Below are positions 18,634 to 25,997 of a stretch of 64,000 nt of DNA, one piece after another (positions within the stretch are counted from its first letter, which is position 1; each line of letters starts with the position of its first letter). Made by a program: the position numbers and the translations under genes. Origin of the DNA: Microtetraspora fusca. Its GTDB lineage: Bacteria > Actinomycetota > Actinomycetes > Streptosporangiales > Streptosporangiaceae. The stretch covers positions 62,001 through 126,000 of the forward strand of contig NZ_BBYK01000039.1 in the NCBI RefSeq assembly GCF_001570365.1, written 5' to 3'. The notes under the pieces are model-generated. The model was given only the letters and a program-made list of their open reading frames with translations. It was not told the origin of the DNA and did not search any database.

Positions 18634-18854
18634 CACCCGCTCCTGTGCCGGATGACCACCGACGCCACCGGTCTTCCCGTGGCCGCCGAGCCGGTGGAGG
18701 CCGCCGCGCTCGGCGACGCGCCGGTGCAGGCCAGGGCGTGATCTCCGACATCTGCTCGTACAGCGAGCGGCTCGTCACCTACGAGCTGCCGGGGGACGAG
18801 GCGTCCTGGGACGACGCCGAATCCCGCCTGGTCCAGCTCACCGCCACGACCTGA
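18634..18854 (+). pseudogene. Rhamnulokinase C-terminal remnant with frameshift
   Basis: The plus strand reads HPLLCRMTTDATGLPV then EPVEAAALGDAPVQARA and a stop, closely matching the C-terminus of rhamnulokinase (PLLCQLTADATGRPV, GPVEATALGN.LVQARALG). Shifting frame at about 18738 recovers the rest: GVISDICSYSERLVTYELPG to a natural stop at 18854. Bases near the expected ALG codons are missing. The N-terminal ~85 percent of the kinase is absent, and the fragment points away from the aldolase gene, so deletion was accompanied by an inversion or translocation. Confidence 0.75.
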
Positions 18855-19206
18855 CCAGCTCATCCGGCCCGTACGCCGCCACTCCAGAACAGGCGACCCC
18901 GCTCCTGGACACCGCGACCAGCGGGAGCGTGCGGTCAGTCAGCGCGGCGCGGTGCCGGATCAGCCGCTGGAGGTCGTGGTCGTCGAACGGGCTTTCCAAC
19001 CACTTGATGGAGCCGACGAAGCGCAGCTCTCTCGCGATGGGCGCGCGATCCGCTCCTACGATGTCGATCTCCACGTCATTGCTGCGCGTCCAGTAGGCGC
19101 CGATCGCCTCGGCCGCCGGAAGACGGTCGTCAGGCAGCAGCCGGGCCAGCGCCTCGCGTACGAGGGGCTCGATCGCCTGCCCTCGCCAACTGCTCCAGCC
19201 CGCGAC
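18838..19206 (-). pseudogene. C-terminal remnant of a DUF234-type ATPase
   Basis: The minus strand encodes GWSSWRGQAIEPLVREAL, YWTRSNDVEIDIVGAD, LRFVGSIKWLESPFD and LPLVAVSRSGVACSG, then a natural stop. This is the C-terminal nuclease-like DUF234 region of actinobacterial AAA ATPases; the whole ATPase module is missing. The similarity ends at about 19206, exactly where an alpha/beta hydrolase that lacks its head begins on the other strand. An intact but divergent family member is at 45116-46591. The open frame could still be translated from about 19254, but it would be non-functional as an ATPase. Confidence 0.75.
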
Positions 19207-19207
19207 G

Positions 19208-19921
19208 ATGGTGGATCTCCGGGGCACCGGCGGGTCCGCGACACCGGAGGACACCGGCTCCTATCGCTGTGACCGCCAGGTGGACGACGTCGAGGCGCTG
19301 CGCGAGCACCTGGGTCTGGAACGGATGGACCTGATCGCACACTCCGCGGGCGCGAACCTCGCGGTGCTGTACGCCACCCGGCATCCGGAGCGCGTCGGCA
19401 GGCTCGTGCTCGTCACCCCGAGCACCAAGGCGGTCGACATCACAGCGACCCCGGAGATCCGGCGTGAGGTGACCCGGCCCCGCGCGGCCGAACCGTGGTA
19501 TCCGGCCGCGTCCGCCGCACTCGAAGCGGTCATGGCGGGCGACGCCACGGACGAGGACTGGGAGGCCATCACCCCCTTCTTCTATGGCCGGTGGGACGCG
19601 GTGGCGCAGGCCCATCACGCGGCCGAGGACGAGTGGCGTAACGTGGAGGCCGCGGCGGCCTTCGCCGCCGAGGGCGCGTTCGACCCGGACGCCATCCGCT
19701 CGACGCTGGCCGGGTTCCCGGCGCCGGTGCTGCTGCTCACCGGCGAGGTGGACGTGGGCGCCGCCCCGCGGGTGATCGCCGAGTACGCCACGTTGTTCCC
19801 GAACGCCGAACACGTCGTACAGCCGGGCGGCGGACACTTCCCGTGGCTCGACGACGCCGAGTGGTTCACGACCGCCATCGAGGCGTTCCTGACCCGGCAC
19901 GCCGCGCACCCGACCCGATGA
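19208..19921 (+). CDS. Alpha/beta hydrolase lacking its N-terminal segment
   Basis: The 237-residue frame opens directly at MVDLRGTGGS, which in the family is the strand and turn following the HGGPG oxyanion loop. The usual ~50-60 residues before it are absent. What remains includes the nucleophile elbow AHSAGAN, the acid in LLTGEVDVG and the histidine in GGGHFPWLDD. It is probably inactive or mis-folded without strand 3 and the oxyanion loop. The junction at about 19206 abuts the DUF234 remnant. Whether it is expressed is uncertain; no ribosome-binding site is evident. Confidence 0.7.
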   Translation: MVDLRGTGGSATPEDTGSYRCDRQVDDVEALREHLGLERMDLIAHSAGANLAVLYATRHPERVGRLVLVTPSTKAVDITATPEIRREVTRPRAAEPWYPAASAALEAVMAGDATDEDWEAITPFFYGRWDAVAQAHHAAEDEWRNVEAAAAFAAEGAFDPDAIRSTLAGFPAPVLLLTGEVDVGAAPRVIAEYATLFPNAEHVVQPGGGHFPWLDDAEWFTTAIEAFLTRHAAHPTR

Positions 19922-19972
19922 ATTCGCAGCCGGGAGCGTGCGTCGAGGCGATACCGTCGGCGATCGACGTGT

Positions 19973-20200
19973 TCACGCCTCTCCGAGGCGGCGCAGCAAG
20001 TGCCGGCGCCTCAGTTCGAGGTCCTCGATCAGCGCCTCCTGCTGCTCCACATTGGTGATCAGGGCGGACATCTCAGCGGCATCGGTGGTGCCGTCGCGGC
20101 GCTCGCCGATCTCGCGGCGCATCTCCTTCACCTCCTGGCGCAACCGCGCCAGGTCCGCGTCCACCCGCTCCAACTGGCTCCGGTAGTCCGGCTCGCTCAT
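19973..20200 (-). CDS. Small coiled-coil protein of unknown function
   Basis: A 75-residue, highly charged protein (MSEPDYRSQLERVDADLARLRQEV at its start, broken here by heptads) that appears to be two long helices: residues 5-35 and 42-73, separated by a DGTTDAAE turn. The amphipathic pattern suggests an antiparallel coiled-coil hairpin. It is encoded between the truncated hydrolase and a Nudix gene. No family is recognised. Codon use is normal for the genome, and the length and composition suggest a real gene. Confidence 0.6.
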   Translation of the reverse strand: MSEPDYRSQLERVDADLARLRQEVKEMRREIGERRDGTTDAAEMSALITNVEQQEALIEDLELRRRHLLRRLGEA

Positions 20201-20283
20201 GGCTTCCCGCCCGTCGTCGTCAACCGTTCTTCAACGACATTCCACCGACAGACCGGACTAATCGGACTTTCGGCAGCGCGTGG

Positions 20284-20745
20284 TCAGGGAGACAGGTAAA
20301 CGACGGTCCCCGCCGTACGCGCGGCCTGGGCTGCCCGCAGTCGGGCGGCCAGATAGGACGGCATCAGCGCGTCGGCCTCGCGGGCCGTGAAGAAGCCGAA
20401 GCCGTCGAGTTCCTCCTCCTGGAGGACGATGCCGTCGCCGTCGGCCAGCGTGCCGCAGTCGAACAGGAAGTGGACCAGAGGCATCGGCCGGTCGTCCAGC
20501 GGATCGACCCAGTTGACGACGAGCAGCGGGCCGACCGGCAGGCTCAGGCCCAGTTCCTCGCGCAACTCGCGCCCGCAGGCCGCCTCCGGCGACTCGCCCT
20601 CGTCGACGTGGCCGCCGGGCCAGCCCCAGTGGTCCCGATAGTTGGGCTTGACCAGCAGCACCCGGCCCTCGGAATCGGTGATGAAGCCGGCGGCTGCAGC
20701 GATCACCTTGTGCAGCCCGGCGTAGAACACGTCGGGCGGGATCAT
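20284..20745 (-). CDS. Nudix hydrolase
   Basis: The protein is 153 residues from the ATG at 20745 (MIPPDVFYAG); a GTG at 20772 is an alternative start. The full Nudix box is intact: GHVDEGE, then seven residues, then RELREELGL, so Mg-dependent hydrolysis of a nucleoside diphosphate derivative is expected. WGWPGG precedes it, as in MutT-like housecleaning enzymes. The gene faces an MMPL transporter remnant whose relics lie directly upstream. The exact substrate is unknown. Confidence 0.88.
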   Translation of the reverse strand: MIPPDVFYAGLHKVIAAAAGFITDSEGRVLLVKPNYRDHWGWPGGHVDEGESPEAACGRELREELGLSLPVGPLLVVNWVDPLDDRPMPLVHFLFDCGTLADGDGIVLQEEELDGFGFFTAREADALMPSYLAARLRAAQAARTAGTVVYLSP

Positions 20746-20791
20746 GGGCGGGCCGGGCGGCAGGAGACGCACATGGGACGAGCTTATGCGC

Positions 20792-20827
20792 GCCCTCCCG
20801 GACTGCCGTGCCCTCCCGGACTGCCGC
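20792..20827 (+). repeat. 18-base tandem duplication at the MMPL remnant border
   Basis: The 18-base unit beginning gccctcccggactgccg occurs twice in tandem (20792-20809 and 20810-20827), differing at the last base. It lies 10 bases before the start of MMPL similarity and may mark the break-point repair. Confidence 0.8.
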
Positions 20828-20836
20828 GCCGGGTCG

Positions 20837-21250
20837 ATGGACTTCAACGAGCGGCTCGGCCGGAGCCTGCCTCTCGTGTTCGGGTTCGTGCTGCTGTTCG
20901 CGTTCGTCCTGCTGCTGGCCTCGTTCCGCTCCCTGGTGGTCGCGATCAAGGCCATCGTGCTCAACCTGCTGTCCGTCGCGGCGGCGTACGGCGTGCTCGT
21001 GCTGGTCTTCCAGAAGGGGTACGGCGAGAGCCTGCTGGGCTTCCACTCGACCGGCACGATCACCAACTGGCTGCCGCTGTTCCTGTTCGTGATCCTCTTC
21101 GGGCTCTCGATGGACTACCACGTCTTCATCCTGAGCCGGGTCCGTGAGGCGTACGACAAGGGCATGCGCACGGAGGACGCGGTCGCACACGGCATCAGGA
21201 GCACGGCCGCCGTGGTGACCAGCGCGGCGCTCGCAGTCCCGGTCGGCTGA
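20837..21250 (+). pseudogene. Internal fragment of an MMPL/RND-type transporter
   Basis: From the ATG at 20837 the frame encodes about 137 residues of the second membrane domain of an MMPL family transporter: LGRSLPLVFGFVLLF, VVAIKAIVLNLLSV, then the strongly conserved LPLFLFVILFGLSMDYHVF and AVAHGIRSTAAVVTSAA, and stops at once. Full MMPL proteins are 700-1000 residues, so both the N-terminal three quarters and the C-terminal helices are missing. The upstream residues include an 18-base duplication. It cannot form a transporter. Confidence 0.8.
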
Positions 21251-21263
21251 GGCCGAGGTGCGG

Positions 21264-21307
21264 CGGCTCAAAGCGCGGAGGCCGGCAGGCCGCCGCGCTT
21301 TGAGCCG
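21264..21307. terminator. Strong hairpin between convergent units
   Basis: Perfect 15-base arms CGGCTCAAAGCGCGG (21264-21278) and its complement (21293-21307), with a 14-base loop that can pair further. It sits between the MMPL remnant and the minus-strand propeller gene and probably acts in both directions. Confidence 0.8.
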
Positions 21308-21333
21308 TCACTCAGCGCCCAGAAGCCCGAAAG

Positions 21334-22218
21334 CTACGGGGTCAGGCCGAGCAGGCCGAACTTGCGGGCCTCGGCGGGCTCGATGACCCGCTGGATCTCC
21401 TTCAGGTTGCCGTCGAGCACCGCGACGGTGTTGTTCTTGGCGCCCTTGACCCGCACCGCGAGCCGGCCGTCCTTCATGTAGAGCGCGCCGATGAGGCTGC
21501 CCTTGACCGGCAGCTTGATGGTCGCGCCGGTCATGGTGTCCACCAGCGTGGGGCGGAAGGCGAGCGGCCACGTCCCGTCGCCGCCGGGAGCGTTCGCGCC
21601 GATCTTGTTCACGATCACCCGGCGGCCGTCGGGCGACAGGCTCTGGACATGGTTCGCGAGCTTGATCCCCGCGGCCCGCCGGGACTTGCCGGTGGTCGTG
21701 TCGAGCAGGAAGACACCGTCGGTGGTCCCGGCGTAACCCGCGAGATAGCGGCCGCCGGCCGACCAGGCGAGGTGGCACACGCCGTACGTCTTGCCGATCG
21801 TGCGGCGGTTCTTGCCGTCGGCGCCGACGATCGCGATGGGGGCCATCGACTCCGCCGCGGTCATCGCGTACGCGATGCGGGTGGAGTCGGCCGACCAGAC
21901 GGGGGTGGCGCACGGCACGCCCGCCACGGCGCCCTTGGCCACGACGGTGTCCTTCGTCCCCTGGGTCACGTGCAGGCCGCCGTTGTCGTCGATCCAGGCG
22001 ACCTTCTTGCCGTCGGGCGCGGCGGAGAACTGGAACGCGCTGCCGCCGACCTTGGCCGTGGTGAATCCCCGGCCCGGCAGGTACGTGTAGACCGTGGCGC
22101 CGGATCCCCCGTACCCCACGAAGGTCGCCCCGCCGACCTGCTTGGCCGCCGCCTGGGCCGGCGCCGGGATCGCAAGGAGGGGGAGGGCCAACGCGGACAG
22201 AGCCGTCATGATTCGCAT
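21334..22218 (-). CDS. Secreted beta-propeller (TolB/WD40-like) protein
   Basis: The protein is 294 residues from the ATG at 22218. It begins with a Sec signal (MRIMTALSALALPLLAIPAPAQA broken after AQA), so it is exported. The mature part contains repeated propeller blades: FSAAPDGKKVAWID, PVWSADSTRIAYAM, LAWSAGGRYLAGYA and SLSPDGRRVIVNK, each with the S-x-DG-x3-A/V pattern of TolB-like repeats. No catalytic motif is visible, so protein binding is the likely function. A strong bidirectional hairpin terminates it. Partners are unknown. Confidence 0.75.
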   Translation of the reverse strand: MRIMTALSALALPLLAIPAPAQAAAKQVGGATFVGYGGSGATVYTYLPGRGFTTAKVGGSAFQFSAAPDGKKVAWIDDNGGLHVTQGTKDTVVAKGAVAGVPCATPVWSADSTRIAYAMTAAESMAPIAIVGADGKNRRTIGKTYGVCHLAWSAGGRYLAGYAGTTDGVFLLDTTTGKSRRAAGIKLANHVQSLSPDGRRVIVNKIGANAPGGDGTWPLAFRPTLVDTMTGATIKLPVKGSLIGALYMKDGRLAVRVKGAKNNTVAVLDGNLKEIQRVIEPAEARKFGLLGLTP

Positions 22219-22316
22219 AGGCGTAACGACTATCGGATCATCGCCGCCACCGGCAATCCACATCACCTCTTGTCCACAAAAATCACGATTTGTGGGGATT
22301 TCCCCGCGCGCCGGGG

Positions 22317-23054
22317 TCAGCGCGCGGACGTCGGTGTGAAGGGCTCGGGGAAGTGACCGGTGGCGAGGACGGCGACCCGTTCAAGGAGGGCCGTGCGGCT
22401 CCGCGCCGCCAGCTCCGGGTCCTCATCGTAGACGTAGGTGATCGCGGGGTCGCGGAGTTGCACCGGGTGGAGCACCACGTCGCCGCTCAGCGCGAGATCG
22501 CCCACCTCGACCGTCTGGTGCCCCGGGGTGTGGCCGGGCGTGTGGACGGCGGTGATCCCGGGGAGCAGCTGCGTCGTCCCGTCGAGGATCTGCAGCGAGT
22601 CGCGGAGCGGAGCGACGACCTGGTCGAGCATGGGCCCGCGCACCCAGTCCAGATCGGCCCGCTGTACGGCATAGCGCGCGTTGGGGAAGGCCGGGCCGTC
22701 GCCGCCGACGCAGCCGCTCGCGTGGTCGCTGTGCAGATGGGTGAGGACGACCAGGTCCACGTCCTCGGGGGCGACGCCGACGGCGGACAGCTCCTCGGGG
22801 AGCCGCCCCGGCACGGGGGCCCAGCCCGCCGCGGGCGACCCGGTCCCGCCGATCCCGGTGTCCACCAGGACGGTGCGCCCCGCCGCCCGCAGCAGGTAGC
22901 AGTGGAAGTGGAGGATCCACTCCTCGCCCTCCTCGAACACCCCGCCGGGGAACATCTCGGGCAGCGGCTTGCGGATATGCGACCCCATCGGCCCGACGGC
23001 GTCGCACAACGGGACGACCTCGACACCGGACACGATCTTCGTCTCATGCGGCAT
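22317..23054 (-). CDS. MBL-fold metallo-hydrolase
   Basis: The protein is 245 residues from the ATG at 23054 (MPHETKIVSG), with an in-frame GTG 9 bases upstream. The metal site motif THLHSDHASG is intact, and later ligands are HTPGHTPGH and LSGDVVLHP. This is a lactonase-like beta-lactamase fold enzyme, probably binding two zinc ions in the cytosol. The family includes quorum-quenching lactonases and many uncharacterised hydrolases, so the substrate is open. Confidence 0.9.
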   Translation of the reverse strand: MPHETKIVSGVEVVPLCDAVGPMGSHIRKPLPEMFPGGVFEEGEEWILHFHCYLLRAAGRTVLVDTGIGGTGSPAAGWAPVPGRLPEELSAVGVAPEDVDLVVLTHLHSDHASGCVGGDGPAFPNARYAVQRADLDWVRGPMLDQVVAPLRDSLQILDGTTQLLPGITAVHTPGHTPGHQTVEVGDLALSGDVVLHPVQLRDPAITYVYDEDPELAARSRTALLERVAVLATGHFPEPFTPTSAR

Positions 23055-23098
23055 GGCGCCCACAATAGGGAGGAAAAAGCGCCAACCGTCCCGCTACC

Positions 23099-23281
23099 AC
23101 CGCCCCGGCTTCAGCCGTGGGGGTCGGCCCATCCCTTGGTAGGGTTTTGGTGCTCGCGATGACCAAGCGGGCTGCGCTGACAGTACGTGGACACCTCGCC
23201 GTCGGGCGGTCTGTGCAGCGCCGACCACCGACCTCCGGGTTGGAATCCCCCGCCGTCAGCCGTGGGGAGGAAGTCAAGGGA
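23099..23281 (+). mobile_element. Probable decayed IS200/IS605-type end or MITE-like scrap
   Basis: Two related hairpin blocks bracket about 150 bases: ccccggcttcagccgtgggg near 23106-23125, and a second with tcccc, cgccgtcagccgt and gggga near 23246-23268, followed by gaggaagtcaa. The second block, preceded by gggttggaa, closely resembles the right end found downstream of tnpB in actinobacterial IS200/IS605 elements, where the 3' part also encodes the guide (omega) RNA. No tnpB or tnpA reading frame remains. The element ends directly before the rRNA methyltransferase start. Confidence 0.4.
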
Positions 23282-23284
23282 CCC

Positions 23285-24109
23285 ATGCTCGCCGACGTGA
23301 TCGACCACCTGATCTGCCCGGTCTGCCGGGAAGGGCTGGCGCTGACCGGGAGCACGGTCCGGTGCGGGCGCGGGCACAGCTTCGACGTCGCGCGGCAGGG
23401 ATACGTCAGTCTCTTGACCGGGTCCGCGGCGCCCGGCACGGCCGACACTCCCGCGATGGTCGCCGCCCGCGCCGATTTCCTCGCCGCCGGGCACTATGCC
23501 CCACTCGCCGACCGGCTGGCCCGGCTCTGCGCCGACGCCGCCGTGGTCGCGGACGCGGGAGCCGGGACCGGCCACTACCTGGCCCGCGCCCTGCCCGAGG
23601 GGGCCGTCGGCATCGCCCTCGACATCTCCCGGCACGCGATCAAGCGGGCCGCGCGGGCGCACCCCCGCGTCGGCGCCGTCGTCGCGGACGTCTGGCGCCC
23701 CCTCCCCGTACGCGACGCGAGCGTGGACGTGCTGCTCAACGTGTTCGCGCCGCGCAACCCCGACGAGTTCGCCCGCGTGCTGCGGCCGGAGGGCACGCTC
23801 GCGGTGGTGACCCCTGACGCCGGGCACCTGCGCCCATTGGTGGAGCGCCTGGGCCTGCTGTCGGTGGACGAGGACAAGGAGCGGCGACTGGAGGCGGCGC
23901 TCGGCGACCGCTTCACGCGGTCCGGACGCGAGGCGGTCGAGGTCACGCTCGACCTCTCCCATCCGGAGGTCGAGGCCGTGGTGGGGATGGGGCCGAGCGC
24001 CTGGCACACCGACCCCGCCACCCTGGCCGGCCGCGTCCGCGATCTGCCCGATCCGGTACGGGTGACCGCGTCCTTCCAGATCACCACCTGGGCGCGACGG
24101 CACTCCTGA
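23285..24109 (+). CDS. 23S rRNA guanine-N1 methyltransferase, RlmA(II)/TlrB-like
   Basis: The protein is 274 residues from the ATG at 23285. A zinc knuckle with Cys11, Cys14, Cys27 and His31 (CPVC, CGRGH) has the RlmA spacing and leads into SFDVARQGYVSLL. The SAM domain has VADAGAGTGHYLA and a NVFAPRNPDEFARVLRPEGTL segment (both RlmA/TlrB features), and the C-terminus has VGMGPSAWHTDP. In Gram-positives this family methylates G748 of 23S rRNA and, as TlrB, contributes to tylosin resistance. Here it may be housekeeping or self-resistance; no macrolide cluster is visible. Confidence 0.88.
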   Translation: MLADVIDHLICPVCREGLALTGSTVRCGRGHSFDVARQGYVSLLTGSAAPGTADTPAMVAARADFLAAGHYAPLADRLARLCADAAVVADAGAGTGHYLARALPEGAVGIALDISRHAIKRAARAHPRVGAVVADVWRPLPVRDASVDVLLNVFAPRNPDEFARVLRPEGTLAVVTPDAGHLRPLVERLGLLSVDEDKERRLEAALGDRFTRSGREAVEVTLDLSHPEVEAVVGMGPSAWHTDPATLAGRVRDLPDPVRVTASFQITTWARRHS

Positions 24110-24236
24110 TACTGCTGGTACCAAAGGGGCATTTCCCCAGAATTTCGGGTTTGACTTCCCGTCGTTCTCCGGCGATTCCGCAGATTCGCGGGACATACTT
24201 GACGCGACCCCGCCGGCACCGAATGCAGGAGGCCGC

Positions 24237-25997
24237 GTGAAAGTCGAGGAGCGCTGGCAGGCCAGGTTCCGGGCCCCGCGCATGACCCTGCCGATCTGGG
24301 CCAGGCAGGCGCCGCACCGGGCCGTCTACCGCAGCGACGCCTCGGGGGCCTGGGAGATCCACGCCTGGGACCGCTCGACCGGGCGCACCCGCCAGGTGAC
24401 CGACCGCCCCGGCGGCACCGTCCACGGCGCCATCGACCCCACCGGCCAGTGGATCTGGTGGTTCGCCGACACCCGCGGCGACGAGTACGGCGGGTGGATG
24501 CGCCAGCGGTTCTCAGGCGGACCCGACGTGCCAGTGAACGTGCCGCCCGGCCACCCCGGCGGGCTCGGGCTGTCCGTCGCGGGCGTCGCCGCGGTGGGAC
24601 GCTCCGGCCGGGACGGCTTCCAGGTCCTGCTCGTCCGCGACGAGGAGGAGCCGGTCACGATCTACGAGCATGCCGAGCACGCCTCGGTCGCCGCGATGTC
24701 GCTCGACGGGTCGCTCATCGCCGTCGAGCACAGCGAGCAGGGCGACTCGCGCCACCCGGCCCTGCGCGTGGTCAGGGCGAACGGCCGCACGGTCGGTGAG
24801 CTGGACGACGGCGTGGGCAAGGGCCTGACCGGCGTCGGTTTCGCCCCCGCGCTCGGCGACCGGAGGCTGCTCGTCCTGCACGAACGGCGCGGCCGGCGCG
24901 AGCCGCTGGTCTGGGACCCGCAGACCGGGGAGCTGCGCGAGATCTGGCTCCGCGTGCCCGGAGACATCGACGCGACCTGGTACGGCGACGGCCGGGCCCT
25001 GCTCATCGTGCACAGCCACCGCGGCCGCACCGAACTGCTGAAATACGACCTCACCGGGGGCGGGCTCACCCCCATCGACACCCCGCGCGGCGTCATCGAG
25101 GCGGCGGCCCCGCGCCCCGACGGCAGCGTCGAGTACGCGTGGTCGAGCGCGTCCCAGCCTCCGGTGATCCGGTCGAGCAACGGTCACGTGGTGATGAACC
25201 CCGGCCGGGCCGCCCCGGCCTCGGTGCCCGTCGAGGACGCCGACGTCGAGGGTCCCGGCGGGCGGATCCACGCGCTCGTCTCCCGGCCCGAGACCGGCGC
25301 CCCGCCGTACCCCACGGTCTTCCTGCTGCACGGCGGCCCGGCCGCGCGGGACGGCGACGCCTTCCTGCCCGCCGTCGCCGCCTGGGTGGACAGCGGGTTC
25401 GCGGTGATCCGGGTCAACTACCGCGGCTCCACCGGGTATGGCTCCGTCTGGCGCGACGCCCTGCACGGGGACGTCGGGCACATCGAGCTGGCCGACGTGA
25501 CGGCCGTGCGCGAATGGGCGGTCCGCCGGGGCGTGGCCCACCCCGAGCGGCTCGTCCTCGCCGGATCATCGTGGGGCGGCTATCTCACCCTGCTCGGCCT
25601 GGGGACCCAGCCGAAGGTCTGGGCCGCGGGCATCGCCGCGTCGCCCATCGCGGACCACGTCGCCATGTACGAGGACGAGACGGAACGGCTGCGCGCCCAC
25701 CACCGGGCGCTGCTCGGCGGCTCACCCGAGGAGCTGCCCGAGCGGTATGCCGGGTGCTCCCCCATCACCTATGCCGACCTGGTGCAGGCGCCGCTGCTGG
25801 TCCTCGCCGGGGAGAACGACCCGCGGTGCCCGATGCGGCAGATCGAGGGCTATCTCGACGCGCTCGCCAGGCGCGGCCACCAGGCCCACATCCACCGGTA
25901 CGACGCGGGACACGGCACCCTGGTGGTGGCCGAGCGCGTCCGCCAGATGTCGCTCCAGATCGACTTCGCGATCAGGGCGCTCGCAGAACGAGAATAG
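24237..25997 (+). CDS. S9 family (prolyl oligopeptidase-like) serine peptidase
   Basis: The 586-residue protein starts with GTG at 24237, with AGGAGG just upstream. The N-terminal ~320 residues form a beta-propeller (for example GRTRQVTDRPGG and DPTGQWIWWFAD blades). The C-terminal alpha/beta-hydrolase domain has FLLHGGPA, the YRGSTGYG loop, nucleophile GSSWGGY, the aspartate in AGENDPRCP and the histidine in DAGHGTL. No signal peptide is seen, so it acts on short peptides in the cytosol. The gene end overlaps the convergent phosphatase gene by 26 bases. Confidence 0.93.
   Translation: MKVEERWQARFRAPRMTLPIWARQAPHRAVYRSDASGAWEIHAWDRSTGRTRQVTDRPGGTVHGAIDPTGQWIWWFADTRGDEYGGWMRQRFSGGPDVPVNVPPGHPGGLGLSVAGVAAVGRSGRDGFQVLLVRDEEEPVTIYEHAEHASVAAMSLDGSLIAVEHSEQGDSRHPALRVVRANGRTVGELDDGVGKGLTGVGFAPALGDRRLLVLHERRGRREPLVWDPQTGELREIWLRVPGDIDATWYGDGRALLIVHSHRGRTELLKYDLTGGGLTPIDTPRGVIEAAAPRPDGSVEYAWSSASQPPVIRSSNGHVVMNPGRAAPASVPVEDADVEGPGGRIHALVSRPETGAPPYPTVFLLHGGPAARDGDAFLPAVAAWVDSGFAVIRVNYRGSTGYGSVWRDALHGDVGHIELADVTAVREWAVRRGVAHPERLVLAGSSWGGYLTLLGLGTQPKVWAAGIAASPIADHVAMYEDETERLRAHHRALLGGSPEELPERYAGCSPITYADLVQAPLLVLAGENDPRCPMRQIEGYLDALARRGHQAHIHRYDAGHGTLVVAERVRQMSLQIDFAIRALAERE

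Noticed and set aside
16605-18854. A roughly 750-codon open frame antisense to the bifunctional aldolase/dehydrogenase gene
   Set aside because: Its composition is that of a third-position GC shadow, it contains no recognisable domain, and the opposite strand is clearly coding. Only its last segment (18738-18854) is meaningful, as the frameshifted tail of rhamnulokinase.
18838-19254. A complete DUF234 ATPase gene at 18.8-19.25 kb
   Set aside because: Only the C-terminal ~120 residues are present; Walker motifs are missing.
20744-21250. A functional MMPL transporter
   Set aside because: Only about 137 residues of the expected 700 or more remain, with both ends missing.
23170-23284. tRNA gene suggested by the gggttggaatccccc segment
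   Set aside because: The T-loop does not fit (ggttggaat instead of ggttcgaat), and no acceptor or anticodon stems can be drawn; it fits an IS end better.
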